A stretch of 52,880 nt of DNA, from the NCBI GenBank assembly GCA_023259435.1, contig JALRHZ010000004.1, forward strand, positions 1-52,880, given 5' to 3'. How positions within the stretch are numbered: position 1 is the first letter of the stretch; every line of letters starts with the position of its first letter. Shown here in pieces: positions 25,074 through 34,842 of this stretch. This stretch comes from Paracoccaceae bacterium (GTDB lineage Bacteria; Pseudomonadota; Alphaproteobacteria; Rhodobacterales; Rhodobacteraceae). The notes under the pieces were generated by a model, which saw only the letters and a list, made by a program, of their open reading frames with translations, did no database searches and was not told where the DNA came from. Made by a program: the position numbers and the translations under genes.

Positions 25074-25105
25074 AGGATGAAGGGGGCGGTTGCCCTCTTC
25101 ATCCT
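25074..25105 (+). terminator. intra-operon stem-loop after smoE
   Basis: AGGATGAAGGGGGC (25074-25087) and GCCCTCTTCATCCT (25092-25105) form a 14-bp stem with one G-U pair and a GGTT loop, followed by CTTGTTTCTTT. It starts 12 bases past smoE and probably lowers transcription into, or protects the mRNA before, the permease genes. Confidence 0.75.
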
Positions 25106-25173
25106 CTTGTTTCTTTCCCAAATTTTGTATCATCTTGCGTGGACCAGAGTTCTGCGAAGAGAGGACGTGCATC

Positions 25174-26052
25174 ATGGCAACACAAAATTCTAGATCCGCA
25201 GCCCGCCTTATGATGGCCCCCGCTGTCGTGTTGTTCTTGGGGTGGATGCTTATTCCTCTTTCGATGACTTTATTTTTCTCATTTAAAAAATTCCTACCCT
25301 TGCGTGGTGACTCTCTTGAAAATGGGCTCGAATGGGTTGGGTTTGCCAATTACACGCGGTTTGTCGGGTCAAGTTCATTTTGGCCAAGTGTTACCGCCAC
25401 ATTAACCATCGTTGCCGGCGTTTTGGTGATTACTGTTATCCTTGGAATTTTGCTTGCGATCCTGTTGGATCAGCCCATGTGGGGACAGGGTGTTGTACGT
25501 ATTATGGTCATTGCGCCGTTCTTTGTAATGCCGACTGTTTCCGCACTTGTTTGGAAAAACCTGTTTATGGACTCTGTTAATGGGTTTTTCGCACATGTTT
25601 GGCGTGGCTTTGGTGCAATGCCTGTCGAATGGTTAAGTCAGGCCAGTATGCCATCTCTTATCGTTATTATCAGTTGGCAGTGGCTTCCGTTTGCGACGCT
25701 GATCCTTTTGACCGCGATGCAGTCCTTGGATAGCGAACAATTAGAAGCGGCTGAAATGGATGGCGCACCTGTGTTGTCACGCTTCTTCTTTATAATGCTT
25801 CCGCATTTGGGGCGCGCAATTACAATCGTGATCCTCATTCAAACAATCTTTTTACTTTCCATCTTCGCCGAAATTTTTGTCACAACCGGTGGCGCATTTG
25901 GAACCAAGACACTCACATACCTCATCTTTCAACGCGTACTTGAAAGCCAAAATGTTGGCTTGGGCTCGGCGGGAGGTGTCTATGCAATCATTCTAGCCAA
26001 TATCGTAGCGATCTTTTTGATGCGCATTGTTGGCAAGAACTTGGACGCCTAA
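25174..26052 (+). CDS. smoF: polyol ABC transporter permease 1
   Basis: 292-residue inner-membrane permease with six predicted helices, of the MalF-type binding-protein-dependent family. The EAA loop is visible as EQLEAAEMDGAPVLSRFFFIMLP (about residues 188-210), where it contacts the ATPase. The start at 25174 (MATQNSRSAARLMM) follows AGAGGACGTGC; the earlier in-frame codons overlap the stem-loop region and are not expected to be translated. It is 12 bases upstream of the second permease. The N-terminal helix is preceded by a short basic cytoplasmic stretch. Confidence 0.9.
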   Translation: MATQNSRSAARLMMAPAVVLFLGWMLIPLSMTLFFSFKKFLPLRGDSLENGLEWVGFANYTRFVGSSSFWPSVTATLTIVAGVLVITVILGILLAILLDQPMWGQGVVRIMVIAPFFVMPTVSALVWKNLFMDSVNGFFAHVWRGFGAMPVEWLSQASMPSLIVIISWQWLPFATLILLTAMQSLDSEQLEAAEMDGAPVLSRFFFIMLPHLGRAITIVILIQTIFLLSIFAEIFVTTGGAFGTKTLTYLIFQRVLESQNVGLGSAGGVYAIILANIVAIFLMRIVGKNLDA

Positions 26053-26064
26053 GGAGACGCAATA

Positions 26065-26895
26065 ATGGCACGCTCTGTTACCACTCAACGAAAAATTACC
26101 AATACCGTGATCGCTTGGTTTGTTGGATTTTTGATCTGTTTCCCAATTCTTTGGATCCTTGTTTTGTCATTCAAAACCGAGGCAGATGCCATCAAAACCC
26201 CGATCGAGGTTTTAAGAGCCACATGGACGTTTGAAAACTATGGCATCGTTCAGGAACGGTCTGACTATGGTAAGCATTTTTCCAATTCCGTCATAATCGC
26301 GTTTGGCTCGACCGTTTTGGGCTTGTTGATCGCAATTCCCGCGGCATGGTCAATGGCATTTGTACCATCGAAGAGAACCAAAGACATTCTGTTGTGGATG
26401 TTATCCACAAAGATGTTGCCGGCGGTAGGTGTGTTATATCCGATCTATTTGCTGTTCATTCAGCTTGGCCTCTTGGATAGCCGCATGGGATTGGTTCTTG
26501 TCCTAATGTTGATCAACCTACCGATCATTGTTTGGATGCTATATACATATTTCCGTGAAATTCCGGGTGAAATCTTAGAGGCGGCGCGGATGGATGGGGC
26601 AACTCTACGTGAAGAAGTGCTCTTTATCCTGACGCCTATGGCCATCCCAGGCATTGCATCAACTTTGTTGCTGAATGTGATCCTAGCTTGGAACGAGGCC
26701 TTTTGGACGCTCAATCTTACAGCAGCAAAAGCAGCGCCTTTGACGGCCTTTATTGCTAGCTACTCCTCGCCAGAAGGGCTGTTCTACGCAAAACTCTCGG
26801 CGGCATCAACAATGGCGATTGCGCCAATTCTTATCCTAGGCTGGTTCAGCCAGAAACAACTTGTACGTGGCCTAACCTTTGGCGCGGTGAAATAG
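26065..26895 (+). CDS. smoG: polyol ABC transporter permease 2
   Basis: 276-residue MalG-type permease with six predicted helices. The EAA loop is [22 protein letters not shown] (about 170-191). It ends [11 protein letters not shown], the common C-terminus of this family. It is the partner of SmoF in the membrane channel of the polyol importer. Start at 26065 is supported by AAGGAGACGCAATA; the gene is 11 bases before the ATPase gene. Confidence 0.9.
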   Translation: MARSVTTQRKITNTVIAWFVGFLICFPILWILVLSFKTEADAIKTPIEVLRATWTFENYGIVQERSDYGKHFSNSVIIAFGSTVLGLLIAIPAAWSMAFVPSKRTKDILLWMLSTKMLPAVGVLYPIYLLFIQLGLLDSRMGLVLVLMLINLPIIVWMLYTYFREIPGEILEAARMDGATLREEVLFILTPMAIPGIASTLLLNVILAWNEAFWTLNLTAAKAAPLTAFIASYSSPEGLFYAKLSAASTMAIAPILILGWFSQKQLVRGLTFGAVK

Positions 26896-26906
26896 GGACG
26901 ACACAC

Positions 26907-27911
26907 ATGGGACGTATTGTACTTAACAAAGTCACAAAGAAATTCGGCGATGTGGAAGTCATTCCACCGCTAGACCTAACGATTGAAGACGGAGAGTTCA
27001 CAGTTTTTGTAGGCCCCTCCGGCTGTGGTAAGTCGACGCTGTTGCGGTTGATCGCGGGATTGGAAGATGTATCAAGCGGCCAAATCCAAATCGATGATAC
27101 TGATGCCACACCATTGCCTCCAGCAAAACGTGGTTTAGCCATGGTGTTCCAATCCTATGCGCTTTATCCACACATGTCGGTCCGTAAAAACATTGCCTTC
27201 CCTTTGCGGATGGCCAAACTGGACAAAGACGAGATCACAAAACGTGTTGAAGCGGCTGCATCTGTTTTAAACTTAACTGACTATCTGGACCGCAAGCCAG
27301 GCCAACTGTCAGGTGGTCAACGTCAGCGTGTGGCGATTGGTCGGGCCATTGTGCGCGAACCCTCTGCGTTTTTGTTTGATGAGCCGTTGTCAAACCTTGA
27401 TGCTGCCTTGCGCGTTGGGATGCGTCTTGAGATCGGAGAGCTGCATAAGCGTCTGGCCACAACTATGATTTACGTTACGCACGACCAAGTTGAAGCTATG
27501 ACAATGGCAGATAAAATTGTGGTGCTACAGGCCGGAGTGATCGAACAGGTTGGATCACCTCTAGAGCTGTATAAGACTCCAAAGAATACCTTTGTCGCGG
27601 GTTTTATAGGCAGCCCCAAAATGAACTTGTTGACCGGATCTGAGGCTCAAAAGCATAATGCGCATACCATTGGTATCCGCCCCGAGCATCTGAAGATTGT
27701 AAGCGCGGGTGAGGGATGGCGTGGCACGGTTGGTGTTTCTGAACACTTAGGGTCGGATACGTTCATCCATGTAAAATGTGAGGCTTTCCCAGATCCTATC
27801 ACTGTTCGGGCTACTGGCGAGGTGGACATTCGATACGGCACAGAAATACATGTCGCACCGGATTTGACACATTTGCATCGTTTTGATGATCGGGGGCTAA
27901 GACTAGGATGA
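26907..27911 (+). CDS. smoK: polyol ABC transporter ATPase
   Basis: 334-residue MalK/UgpC-type ATP-binding subunit. Walker A is [13 protein letters not shown] (about 36-48), the signature [14 protein letters not shown] (about 134-147) and Walker [12 protein letters not shown], followed by the H-loop [10 protein letters not shown]-terminal TOBE-like regulatory domain (about 235-334) includes [10 protein letters not shown]. It energises uptake by SmoEFG on the cytoplasmic face. The last four bases overlap the start of the following dehydrogenase gene (ATGA). The regulatory domain is slightly shorter than in MalK. Confidence 0.92.
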   Translation: MGRIVLNKVTKKFGDVEVIPPLDLTIEDGEFTVFVGPSGCGKSTLLRLIAGLEDVSSGQIQIDDTDATPLPPAKRGLAMVFQSYALYPHMSVRKNIAFPLRMAKLDKDEITKRVEAAASVLNLTDYLDRKPGQLSGGQRQRVAIGRAIVREPSAFLFDEPLSNLDAALRVGMRLEIGELHKRLATTMIYVTHDQVEAMTMADKIVVLQAGVIEQVGSPLELYKTPKNTFVAGFIGSPKMNLLTGSEAQKHNAHTIGIRPEHLKIVSAGEGWRGTVGVSEHLGSDTFIHVKCEAFPDPITVRATGEVDIRYGTEIHVAPDLTHLHRFDDRGLRLG

Positions 27912-28681
27912 CACGGTTGCGAGGGAAAGTTGCGTTTATTACGGGCGCTGCCCGTGGAATTGGGCGTGCCTTTGCCCAAGCGTATGTCGATGAGGGGGCG
28001 CAAGTTGTTATTGCGGACATCAACTTTGCCGCAGCACAAACGACCGCCCAAGAGATCGGTCCATCGACTATTGCGATTGAATTGGATGTTACAAATCAAA
28101 GCAGTATCGACGCAGCCGTTGCCAAAGCGATAGCCAGTTTTGGGAAAATCGACATTCTGGTGAACAACGCCGCTTTGTTTTCGGCTGCTCCGATTGTCGA
28201 AATTGATCGCGCGGAATACACACGCGTCTTTGATATCAATGTTGCAGGTACCTTGTTTACTCTGCAGGCGGTTGCGAAACATATGATTGAACGCAAACAG
28301 GGTGGGAAAATCATCAATATGGCCAGCCAAGCCGGTCGTCGTGGTGAAGCTCTTGTTGCCGTATATTGTGCGACAAAGGCCGCGGTCATCAGTTTGACCC
28401 AGTCCGCAGGGCTTGATCTCATAAAACATGGGATCAACGTCAACGCAATCGCACCCGGAGTTGTGGATGGGGATCATTGGGATGGCGTGGATGCTTATTT
28501 CGCAAAGCTAGAAAATAAGCCAGCCGGACAAAAGAAAATAGAAGTAGGAAAAGCAGTCCCGTTTGGGCGCATGGGAACACCGGCCGATCTGACAGGCATG
28601 GCGATATTCCTTGCGTCCTCTGAGTCCGACTATGTCGTTGCGCAAACTTATAATGTCGACGGCGGGAATTGGATGAGTTGA
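27908..28681 (+). CDS. smoS: sorbitol (L-iditol 2-) dehydrogenase, SDR type
   Basis: 257-residue short-chain dehydrogenase. The cofactor motif [12 protein letters not shown] is near residues 13-24, the NNAA motif at about 89-92 and the catalytic Ser/YCATK at about 142-161. The segment [20 protein letters not shown] is characteristic of SmoS, the NAD-dependent enzyme that oxidises D-glucitol to D-fructose and also galactitol. It overlaps smoK by four bases and is followed by the mannitol dehydrogenase, so sugar alcohols imported by SmoEFGK are oxidised in the cytosol. The end is NWMS. Confidence 0.9.
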   Translation: MTRLRGKVAFITGAARGIGRAFAQAYVDEGAQVVIADINFAAAQTTAQEIGPSTIAIELDVTNQSSIDAAVAKAIASFGKIDILVNNAALFSAAPIVEIDRAEYTRVFDINVAGTLFTLQAVAKHMIERKQGGKIINMASQAGRRGEALVAVYCATKAAVISLTQSAGLDLIKHGINVNAIAPGVVDGDHWDGVDAYFAKLENKPAGQKKIEVGKAVPFGRMGTPADLTGMAIFLASSESDYVVAQTYNVDGGNWMS

Positions 28682-28722
28682 TGGAAGACATAGGTCACGA
28701 TTTGTCACAAGGATTAACAGAT

Positions 28723-30189
28723 ATGAAGCTTTGTACAGACTCATTATCTTCTTTACCGCCATTGGTCCGGCGTCCGAGTTATGACCGGTCACGTCTTACG
28801 GCTGGGATAGTGCATATTGGTCTTGGAAATTTCCATCGTGCGCATCAGGCTTGGTATCTGCATCGTTTGATGGACATGGGGCTTGCCCATGATTGGGCAA
28901 TCGTTGGTGCGGGGGTCAGATCGTTTGACGAACATCAACGACAAAAACTTGCCGAGCAGGACTTTTTGACGACTTTGGTCGAGTTGGATCCCGCTGGTGC
29001 CTCTGCCGAAATTGTCGGCTCGATCATTGATTATGTTCCTATCGATGCAGGGTTGCAGTCTTTGGTAGAGCGTATGGCACAGCCAGACATTCGTATCGTA
29101 TCCTTAACTGTGACTGAGGGCGGGTATTTCTTGGATCCCGCCACTAAGAAATTCGATCCGTCTCATCCTGATGTGCAGTATGATATTGCAAACATTACGA
29201 CACCTCGAACTGCGTTTGGTGCAATTATCGCCGCGCTTTTGCGCCGAAGAGAGGCCAATGCAGGTCCATTCACCGCCTTAAGCTGTGATAATTTGCCTGG
29301 TAACGGGGACATTCTGAAATCGGTTGTGATCGAGTTCGCGCATTTGGTTGATACAGACCTTGGTCAGTGGATCGAAAGCAACGTGACATTCCCGAATTCT
29401 ATGGTTGACTGTATTGTTCCAGCGACAGGCGCACGCGAGCTTCAATTGGTAAAAAGTCTTGGGGTCGATGATCAGGTTCCTGTTACTCACGAAAATTTTC
29501 GCCAATGGGTAATCGAAGACAATTTCTGTGCCGGGCGTCCTCCGCTCGAAAAGCTGGGTGTTCAGTTCTCTGACAATGTGCATGCTTTTGAGACGCAAAA
29601 GCTTCGGATATTGAATGGGGGCCATCAAATCATAGCGGCCCCAGCGGAAATTTTGGGCCTTGAGACTATTGCCGATGCGATGGCTCATCCCTTGATCAAC
29701 GGCATGTTGCGAAAAGTTGCAAAACAAGAAATCTGCTCATTGGTGGAACATGTTCCGGGCATGACCCCAGAAGAATACGTTGACCTAATTGATCTGCGGT
29801 TTTCTAATCCATCCATTCACGACACGGTGCGCAGGGTCGCTTTTGACGGCTCGTCGCGTCATACGGGTACGGTCTTTCCTGTTATCCGCGACGCAATTAG
29901 TGGCAACTTGCCCTTGGATGGTTTGGCCCTGTCCCAAGCATTGTGGGCGCGTATGTGTTATGGCGAACGAGAAAATGGAACGCATATTGAACCTAATGAT
30001 CCGGTTTGGGATGACTTGACGGCTGTTGCGCAATCGGCACGAGACAATCCGCGACTTTGGCTAGAGCAGCGCGTATTTTATGGCGCGATCGGAGACGATG
30101 CTCGCTTTGCTGATGCCTTCGACAAGTGGCTAAGGGTTATTTTCGATCATGGAGTCGAAGACGCCTTGCGCAGGTACGTCGAGGCCTAA
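28723..30189 (+). CDS. mtlK: mannitol dehydrogenase family protein
   Basis: 488-residue polyol dehydrogenase of the long-chain mannitol 2-dehydrogenase family, oxidising mannitol to fructose and D-arabitol to D-xylulose. The N-terminal Rossmann motif is IVHIGLGNFHRAHQAWY. The catalytic Lys region lies in RILNGGHQIIAAPAEILG (about 306-323). I choose the ATG at 28723 since an AAGGA site precedes it and the product then aligns with MtlK; in-frame ATGs at 28669 and 28681 (the latter sharing a base with the smoS stop) are alternatives. The xylulokinase gene follows after one base. Confidence 0.88.
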   Translation: MKLCTDSLSSLPPLVRRPSYDRSRLTAGIVHIGLGNFHRAHQAWYLHRLMDMGLAHDWAIVGAGVRSFDEHQRQKLAEQDFLTTLVELDPAGASAEIVGSIIDYVPIDAGLQSLVERMAQPDIRIVSLTVTEGGYFLDPATKKFDPSHPDVQYDIANITTPRTAFGAIIAALLRRREANAGPFTALSCDNLPGNGDILKSVVIEFAHLVDTDLGQWIESNVTFPNSMVDCIVPATGARELQLVKSLGVDDQVPVTHENFRQWVIEDNFCAGRPPLEKLGVQFSDNVHAFETQKLRILNGGHQIIAAPAEILGLETIADAMAHPLINGMLRKVAKQEICSLVEHVPGMTPEEYVDLIDLRFSNPSIHDTVRRVAFDGSSRHTGTVFPVIRDAISGNLPLDGLALSQALWARMCYGERENGTHIEPNDPVWDDLTAVAQSARDNPRLWLEQRVFYGAIGDDARFADAFDKWLRVIFDHGVEDALRRYVEA

Positions 30190-30190
30190 G

Positions 30191-31651
30191 ATGTGCTATC
30201 TCGGTCTTGACTTGGGGACATCTGGTCTGCGCGGTATATTGATAGATCAAGATGGTAACGCCATTGGATCAAGTGAATATCATTATACGGTGAATTGCCC
30301 GCATTCTGGTTGGGCAGAGCAGGACCCCGCGAACTGGGTCACTGCGTTGGATCATGTGATTTCGGATTTGAAGACGCGGTTTCCCCGCTTTGCTGATTTG
30401 CGTGCCATTGGCGTATCGGGGCATATGCACGGCGCGACTCTCTTGGACAAAGGCGGGAACGTTCTGCGTCCATGCATTCTGTGGAATGACACGCGCAGTG
30501 ATGCGCAAGCCAAGATGCTTGATGCGATGCCAGAGTTCAGGAGCATATCGGGTAATATCGTTTTTGCGGGGTTCACCGCGCCAAAATTGCTATGGCTCAA
30601 AGAGAACGAGCCACACATTTATGAGCAGACGAAAACGGTATTGTTGCCTGCTGCGTATTTGAATTTTGTTCTCACGGGAACCTATGTCAGTGATCTTTCA
30701 GATAGCTCTGGCACATCTTGGCTGGACGTTCGAAACCGGAAGCTTGCATCAAACCTATTAGAGGTCTGTGGCCTATCTGCCGACATGATGCCCGAGTTGG
30801 TTGAAGGCTGTTGCGCTGCGGGCGTTTTAAAGTCCGAGTTGGCAAAAAGATGGGGAGTAAACAACAATGTTGTCGTTGCCGGTGGCGCAGGCGATAACGC
30901 TGCTGCTGCCTGTGGAATTGGGGTTCTGACGGACGGTCAGGGCTTTGTTTCTTTGGGGACGTCGGGCGTTGTCTTGGCTGGACGAACAGACTGTGAGCCA
31001 TCTCCTGAAACTGCGGTTCATACGTTTTGTCACGCTGTGCCAGACCGCTGGTATCAGATGGGTGTGATGTTATCGGCAACTGACAGTTTAAATTGGCTGT
31101 CTAGATTGGTTGATAAGTCTCCAAAGGATTTAACATCTGCGTTGTCCCAAGATCTGAAACCGCCGTCATCGCTGCGCTACTTTCCCTATCTTTCCGGAGA
31201 AAGAACGCCACATAATGATCCTATGGTTCGCGCTGGGTTCTATGGAATAGATCAGCGCTCGGACGTGCGTGATATGACACAAGCTGTCTTAGAGGGGGTC
31301 GCCTTTGGTTTGCGCGATTGTGCCGAGGCGCTTATGAATACGGGCGCACAGTTTGAGAGGTTATATGTCATTGGCGGCGGCGCGGCTTCCGATTATTGGG
31401 TCAAGTTACTTGCAACGGTATTGAACATACCTCTGGAGCGACCTGTTGGAGGAGAATTTGGCGCAGCGCTTGGAGCGGCTCGCTTGGGTATGGTTGCCGC
31501 TCTTGGGGTCGCGCCAGAGACCGTTATGCGACCACCCACAAGCGTTGAAATTTTCGAGCCCGTTGCAGATTTGGTTGTAGAATTTGACAGGGCCTATAAA
31601 CAATTCAAGTCTGACTTTTCATCCCATAAGAATATGTCATCACGTTACTGA
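30191..31651 (+). CDS. xylB: xylulokinase
   Basis: 486-residue FGGY-family carbohydrate kinase. The ATP/sugar motif LGLDLGTSGLRGILID opens the protein. The substrate-site segments GHMHGATLLDKGGNVLRP (with the MHG typical of xylulokinase) and SGERTPHNDPMVRAGFYG are present, as is the FGGY C-terminal signature region with GGGAASDYWVKLLA. It phosphorylates D-xylulose made from arabitol by MtlK, feeding the pentose phosphate pathway. The start ATG at 30191 sits one base after the mtlK stop. It ends the polyol operon; no terminator is obvious before the next gene 60 bases on. Confidence 0.92.
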   Translation: MCYLGLDLGTSGLRGILIDQDGNAIGSSEYHYTVNCPHSGWAEQDPANWVTALDHVISDLKTRFPRFADLRAIGVSGHMHGATLLDKGGNVLRPCILWNDTRSDAQAKMLDAMPEFRSISGNIVFAGFTAPKLLWLKENEPHIYEQTKTVLLPAAYLNFVLTGTYVSDLSDSSGTSWLDVRNRKLASNLLEVCGLSADMMPELVEGCCAAGVLKSELAKRWGVNNNVVVAGGAGDNAAAACGIGVLTDGQGFVSLGTSGVVLAGRTDCEPSPETAVHTFCHAVPDRWYQMGVMLSATDSLNWLSRLVDKSPKDLTSALSQDLKPPSSLRYFPYLSGERTPHNDPMVRAGFYGIDQRSDVRDMTQAVLEGVAFGLRDCAEALMNTGAQFERLYVIGGGAASDYWVKLLATVLNIPLERPVGGEFGAALGAARLGMVAALGVAPETVMRPPTSVEIFEPVADLVVEFDRAYKQFKSDFSSHKNMSSRY

Positions 31652-31711
31652 AAGTTCTGGCATTACTTGAACGACAGTGCTTTGGTTCACAAAAGCAATC
31701 AAGGATGCAAT

Positions 31712-32578
31712 ATGAAACTCTCATCGCCCCAGCATATAGCGCCACAAGATGCCGAAAACCGCAAAGCGGTAAAGCCTGTTATTTGCTACAACCCTTCGAC
31801 ATTGCCCACAGTAGATGTAGCCGCGCATAAACAATGGCGGCAAACCGCGCAAAAGGTGAATGAAATTTGCATTGCGCCGCGCAGTGCAGGTTTTATCGAA
31901 GTGCCTGCAGGTGCCTATTTCAGAATTTTGTCAACTGAAGGGCCACAAGTTGGTGATTTGAATGTGTGGAACGCACATAATTTGGATGAACGGTTCTACT
32001 CTGGAAAAACAAGGGCGCTTTATGGCACGCACCTAAGTACGGGTGACAGGTTATGGTCCAGTTTTCCTCATATGCGTCCGATGGCCACTATCATCGACGA
32101 CACACTGGATTGGTACGGTTTTGATGCGTTTGGTGGATCGGTCCATGATGTTATCGGAACACGGTGCGATCCTTATACGGGCCGGCTTTTGTCGGGAGAC
32201 GACTATCATTATTGTTGCCACTCGAATTTGACGCGTGGACTTGCCGAATATCGCGGCCTTACTCTTGAGGCGGCCGAGGCCGTCGTGCATGACGTTCTCA
32301 ACGTCTTTATGTGCACAGGATTTACCCGTGATACGGGGCAGTACTTTATGAAGGCCAGTCCTGTCCGGCCTGGGGACTATCTGGAATTCGTGGCCGATAT
32401 TGACCTTTTGGTTGGATTGTCGGCCTGCCCGGGTGGAGATTGCTCAAGCGAACATTCCTCCGACACTGCGAATTGTTATCCTCTCGTCATCGAGGTCTGG
32501 GATCCAGGTGCAGATGTTAGACAAGAGTTCACCCCATCACAACCAAACGAATATTCAGGCACGCATGGTCGGAGTTGA
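31712..32578 (+). CDS. DUF1989 (urea carboxylase-associated) family protein
   Basis: 288-residue cytosolic protein of the DUF1989/urea-carboxylase-associated family, whose function is unsettled. Seen here: FIEVPAGAYFRILSTEGPQVGDLNVW (core of the domain), THLSTGDRLWSSFPHMRPM and a Cys-rich patch SACPGGDCSSEHSSDTANCYP that could bind metal. The start at 31712 (MKLSSPQHIAPQD) is preceded by AAGGATGCAAT; the frame from 31667 is longer but covers the gap after xylB. It is the first of four genes (DUF1989, DpaL-like, M24, racemase-like) that form a tight cassette. No urea carboxylase or amidolyase gene is nearby, so the usual partner is missing. Confidence 0.82.
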   Translation: MKLSSPQHIAPQDAENRKAVKPVICYNPSTLPTVDVAAHKQWRQTAQKVNEICIAPRSAGFIEVPAGAYFRILSTEGPQVGDLNVWNAHNLDERFYSGKTRALYGTHLSTGDRLWSSFPHMRPMATIIDDTLDWYGFDAFGGSVHDVIGTRCDPYTGRLLSGDDYHYCCHSNLTRGLAEYRGLTLEAAEAVVHDVLNVFMCTGFTRDTGQYFMKASPVRPGDYLEFVADIDLLVGLSACPGGDCSSEHSSDTANCYPLVIEVWDPGADVRQEFTPSQPNEYSGTHGRS

Positions 32579-32668
32579 GCGATCTATGACGTTTGTCGCA
32601 CAGTTCGTACGTAATTTATGGCTCACATTTAATTCAACCTTCAAAAGAACAAGCAAAGGACACACGAC

Positions 32669-33712
32669 ATGCGCATAGTGAAAAACCCGCATCGGGGTCA
32701 TGCACCCTTGATGGACAATGTTCCAATGCCATCTATCGCGGCACATCGCGTGACCCAGCTGTTATCTCTTTGTCCTGCGGCATCGCAGACGCCTTTGCGT
32801 GATATCACTGGTGCGCTGGGTACGGGTGAAATGTGGGTCAAAGATGAACGCAGCCGGATGAACCTTGGTTCGTTCAAAGCATTGGGAGCCGCATATGTGA
32901 TCGCGTGCCATGCCACGGAAACCGGTCAGGATCTAGACAAAAACCCTCTGTCTGGACGAACATACGTAACAGCAAGCGCAGGCAATCATGGTCTAAGTGT
33001 GGCTGCGGGCGCGCGCATCTTTGGCGCAAAGGCTGTTATCTATCTTAGCCAAACCGTTCCAGACGCCTTTGCCGAGAGACTGGCGTCTCAAGGCGCGCAA
33101 GTGGTACGCGCGGGATCGGATTATGCCGCGTCTATGGAGGCGGCACAAACTGCGGCTGTGGAAAACGCTTGGACTTTGTTATCTGACAGTTCGTGGGAAG
33201 GATACATGGACCTGCCGCATACTTTGATGGAAGGGTATACACAAATGGCGGCAGAGATGGTCGCGCAAGCCCCAGATGTTCCCACACATATATTTCTACA
33301 GGCAGGTGTCGGTGGGCTGGCGGGTGCGGTGGCAGCCTATTGCCGAGAGGCTTGGGGCAATCAGCCAGTGATCACAGTCGTTGAGCCAACAGCAGCGCCG
33401 GCGTTGATGAACAGTATTGAAGCTGGCGCCTGTGTCTTTGCCGATGGTCCAGATAGCAGTATGGGCCGACTTGATTGCAAGGAACCTTCTTTGATTGCGT
33501 TAAATGGGTTGGCCCGAGATGCCGATGTCTTTGTGACACTAGAGGATGCGCGCGTCGAGGCGGTCTTGCCGCTATTGGCTGAACATGATCTAAACACATC
33601 CCCGTCAGGCGCAGCGGGTCTTGCTGCGGCACTTGAGCCTGAAATTTGCTCTCAGTTAGGGATTGATGCGCGCTCAAAGGTTATGTGCATTCTATCAGAG
33701 GGCCCCGCATGA
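32669..33712 (+). CDS. diaminopropionate ammonia-lyase-like PLP enzyme
   Basis: 347-residue fold-type II PLP enzyme related to diaminopropionate ammonia-lyase (DpaL) and threonine dehydratase/synthase. The PLP Lys is in RMNLGSFKALGAAYV (about 65-79). The phosphate-binding glycine loop is QAGVGGLAGAVAAY (about 211-224), and SAGNHGLSVAAGA lies near 102. Family enzymes eliminate ammonia from 2,3-diaminopropionate or hydroxy-amino acids to yield 2-oxo acids. The start at 32669 follows AAAGGACACACGAC. The stop overlaps the next gene by four bases (ATGA). It takes the position that a threonine-dehydratase-like EutB has in ectoine loci, so the true substrate may be another 2,3-substituted amino acid. 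Confidence 0.85.
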   Translation: MRIVKNPHRGHAPLMDNVPMPSIAAHRVTQLLSLCPAASQTPLRDITGALGTGEMWVKDERSRMNLGSFKALGAAYVIACHATETGQDLDKNPLSGRTYVTASAGNHGLSVAAGARIFGAKAVIYLSQTVPDAFAERLASQGAQVVRAGSDYAASMEAAQTAAVENAWTLLSDSSWEGYMDLPHTLMEGYTQMAAEMVAQAPDVPTHIFLQAGVGGLAGAVAAYCREAWGNQPVITVVEPTAAPALMNSIEAGACVFADGPDSSMGRLDCKEPSLIALNGLARDADVFVTLEDARVEAVLPLLAEHDLNTSPSGAAGLAAALEPEICSQLGIDARSKVMCILSEGPA

Positions 33713-34842
33713 GAGGGTTTCCCGTAGAAGAGTTCCAAGCGCGGACCGCTCGTGCGCAAGCATTGATGGCCAAACATGATCTTGGCGCACTACTGTTAAC
33801 CACCGAAGAACATGTGCGATACTTCACCGGATATTTGACACGGTTTTGGGAAAGTCCGTCACGTCCTTGGTTCCTGATCGTACCCGCGCAGGGCAAACCG
33901 ATTGCGGTAATTCCTTCGATAGGGGCGGCGCTCATGGGCAATACGTGGATTGATGACGTGCGTACTTGGACTTCGCCGAATTTGGTGGACGATGGCATTG
34001 GACTTGTCGTTGAGACATTACAGCAAGTTGCACCTAATGCACGGGTTGGCGTGCCAGATGGGCATGAAACGCATATTAGAATGCCGTATGCGGACGTGGT
34101 CAAATTATCCGATCATGTGACCCTCGTTTCTGACTGTGACATCATGCGGAGTTTGCGCATGATTAAATCCGAAAACGAAATTTCGAAAATTCGTAGGGCT
34201 TGTGAAATTGGCGGGCGGGCTATGCAACGAGTGCCGGAAATTGCACAGGCTGGCGTCCCCTTAGAGGAAGTATTTCGGAAGTTCCAAATCCTTTGCCTCG
34301 AAGAGGGCGCTGATTGGGTTCCCTATGTTGCGGGTGCCGCAGAGCCAAATGGGTATCCCGATGTCATATCCCCTGCAAAGAGTGCGCCCTTACAGCAAGG
34401 CGACGTGTTGATGTTGGATACGGGTCTGGTCTGGGATGGCTATTTTTGCGATTTTGATCGGAATTGGTCGGTCGGTCCGGCGTCCGCAGAGGTGCGTGAG
34501 GCACATGCCCGTCTAGTTGAAGCGTCTGATGCAGCTTTTGAATGCGCACGGCCTGGTATTCGGGCAAGTGATTTGTTCACTGTTATGCGTGACATCGTCG
34601 GGACAGGACCAAGCGGAACCGATCCCGGTCGGCTTGGCCATGGATTGGGAATGTCATTAACAGAATGGCCTTCGTTGATTGCGGCGGATCATACTGTTTT
34701 GCAAGAAGGTATGGTTCTAACGCTAGAACCGGGCGTTCCGGTATCCTCTGGTTTGTTGGTGCATGAGGAAAATATCGTCATAACAGCCACAGGTGCCGAG
34801 TATCTAAGCCCTAGAAAATCCGCAGAGGTGATCGAGTTATGA
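33709..34842 (+). CDS. M24 family metallopeptidase (creatinase / ectoine hydrolase-like)
   Basis: 377-residue pita-bread protein. The N-terminal creatinase domain (about 1-150) precedes the M24 catalytic domain. All five metal ligands are visible: Asp in MLDTGLVWDG, Asp in CDFDRNW, His in RLGHGLGMSL, Glu in LTLEPGVPV and Glu in VHEENIVI. It resembles Xaa-Pro peptidases and DoeA/EutD ectoine hydrolase, which open cyclic amidines. The start at 33709 overlaps the previous stop by four bases, and the product ends in another ATGA overlap with the racemase-like gene. Coupled translation marks a single pathway. The substrate is not defined by these motifs. Confidence 0.85.
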   Translation: MRGFPVEEFQARTARAQALMAKHDLGALLLTTEEHVRYFTGYLTRFWESPSRPWFLIVPAQGKPIAVIPSIGAALMGNTWIDDVRTWTSPNLVDDGIGLVVETLQQVAPNARVGVPDGHETHIRMPYADVVKLSDHVTLVSDCDIMRSLRMIKSENEISKIRRACEIGGRAMQRVPEIAQAGVPLEEVFRKFQILCLEEGADWVPYVAGAAEPNGYPDVISPAKSAPLQQGDVLMLDTGLVWDGYFCDFDRNWSVGPASAEVREAHARLVEASDAAFECARPGIRASDLFTVMRDIVGTGPSGTDPGRLGHGLGMSLTEWPSLIAADHTVLQEGMVLTLEPGVPVSSGLLVHEENIVITATGAEYLSPRKSAEVIEL

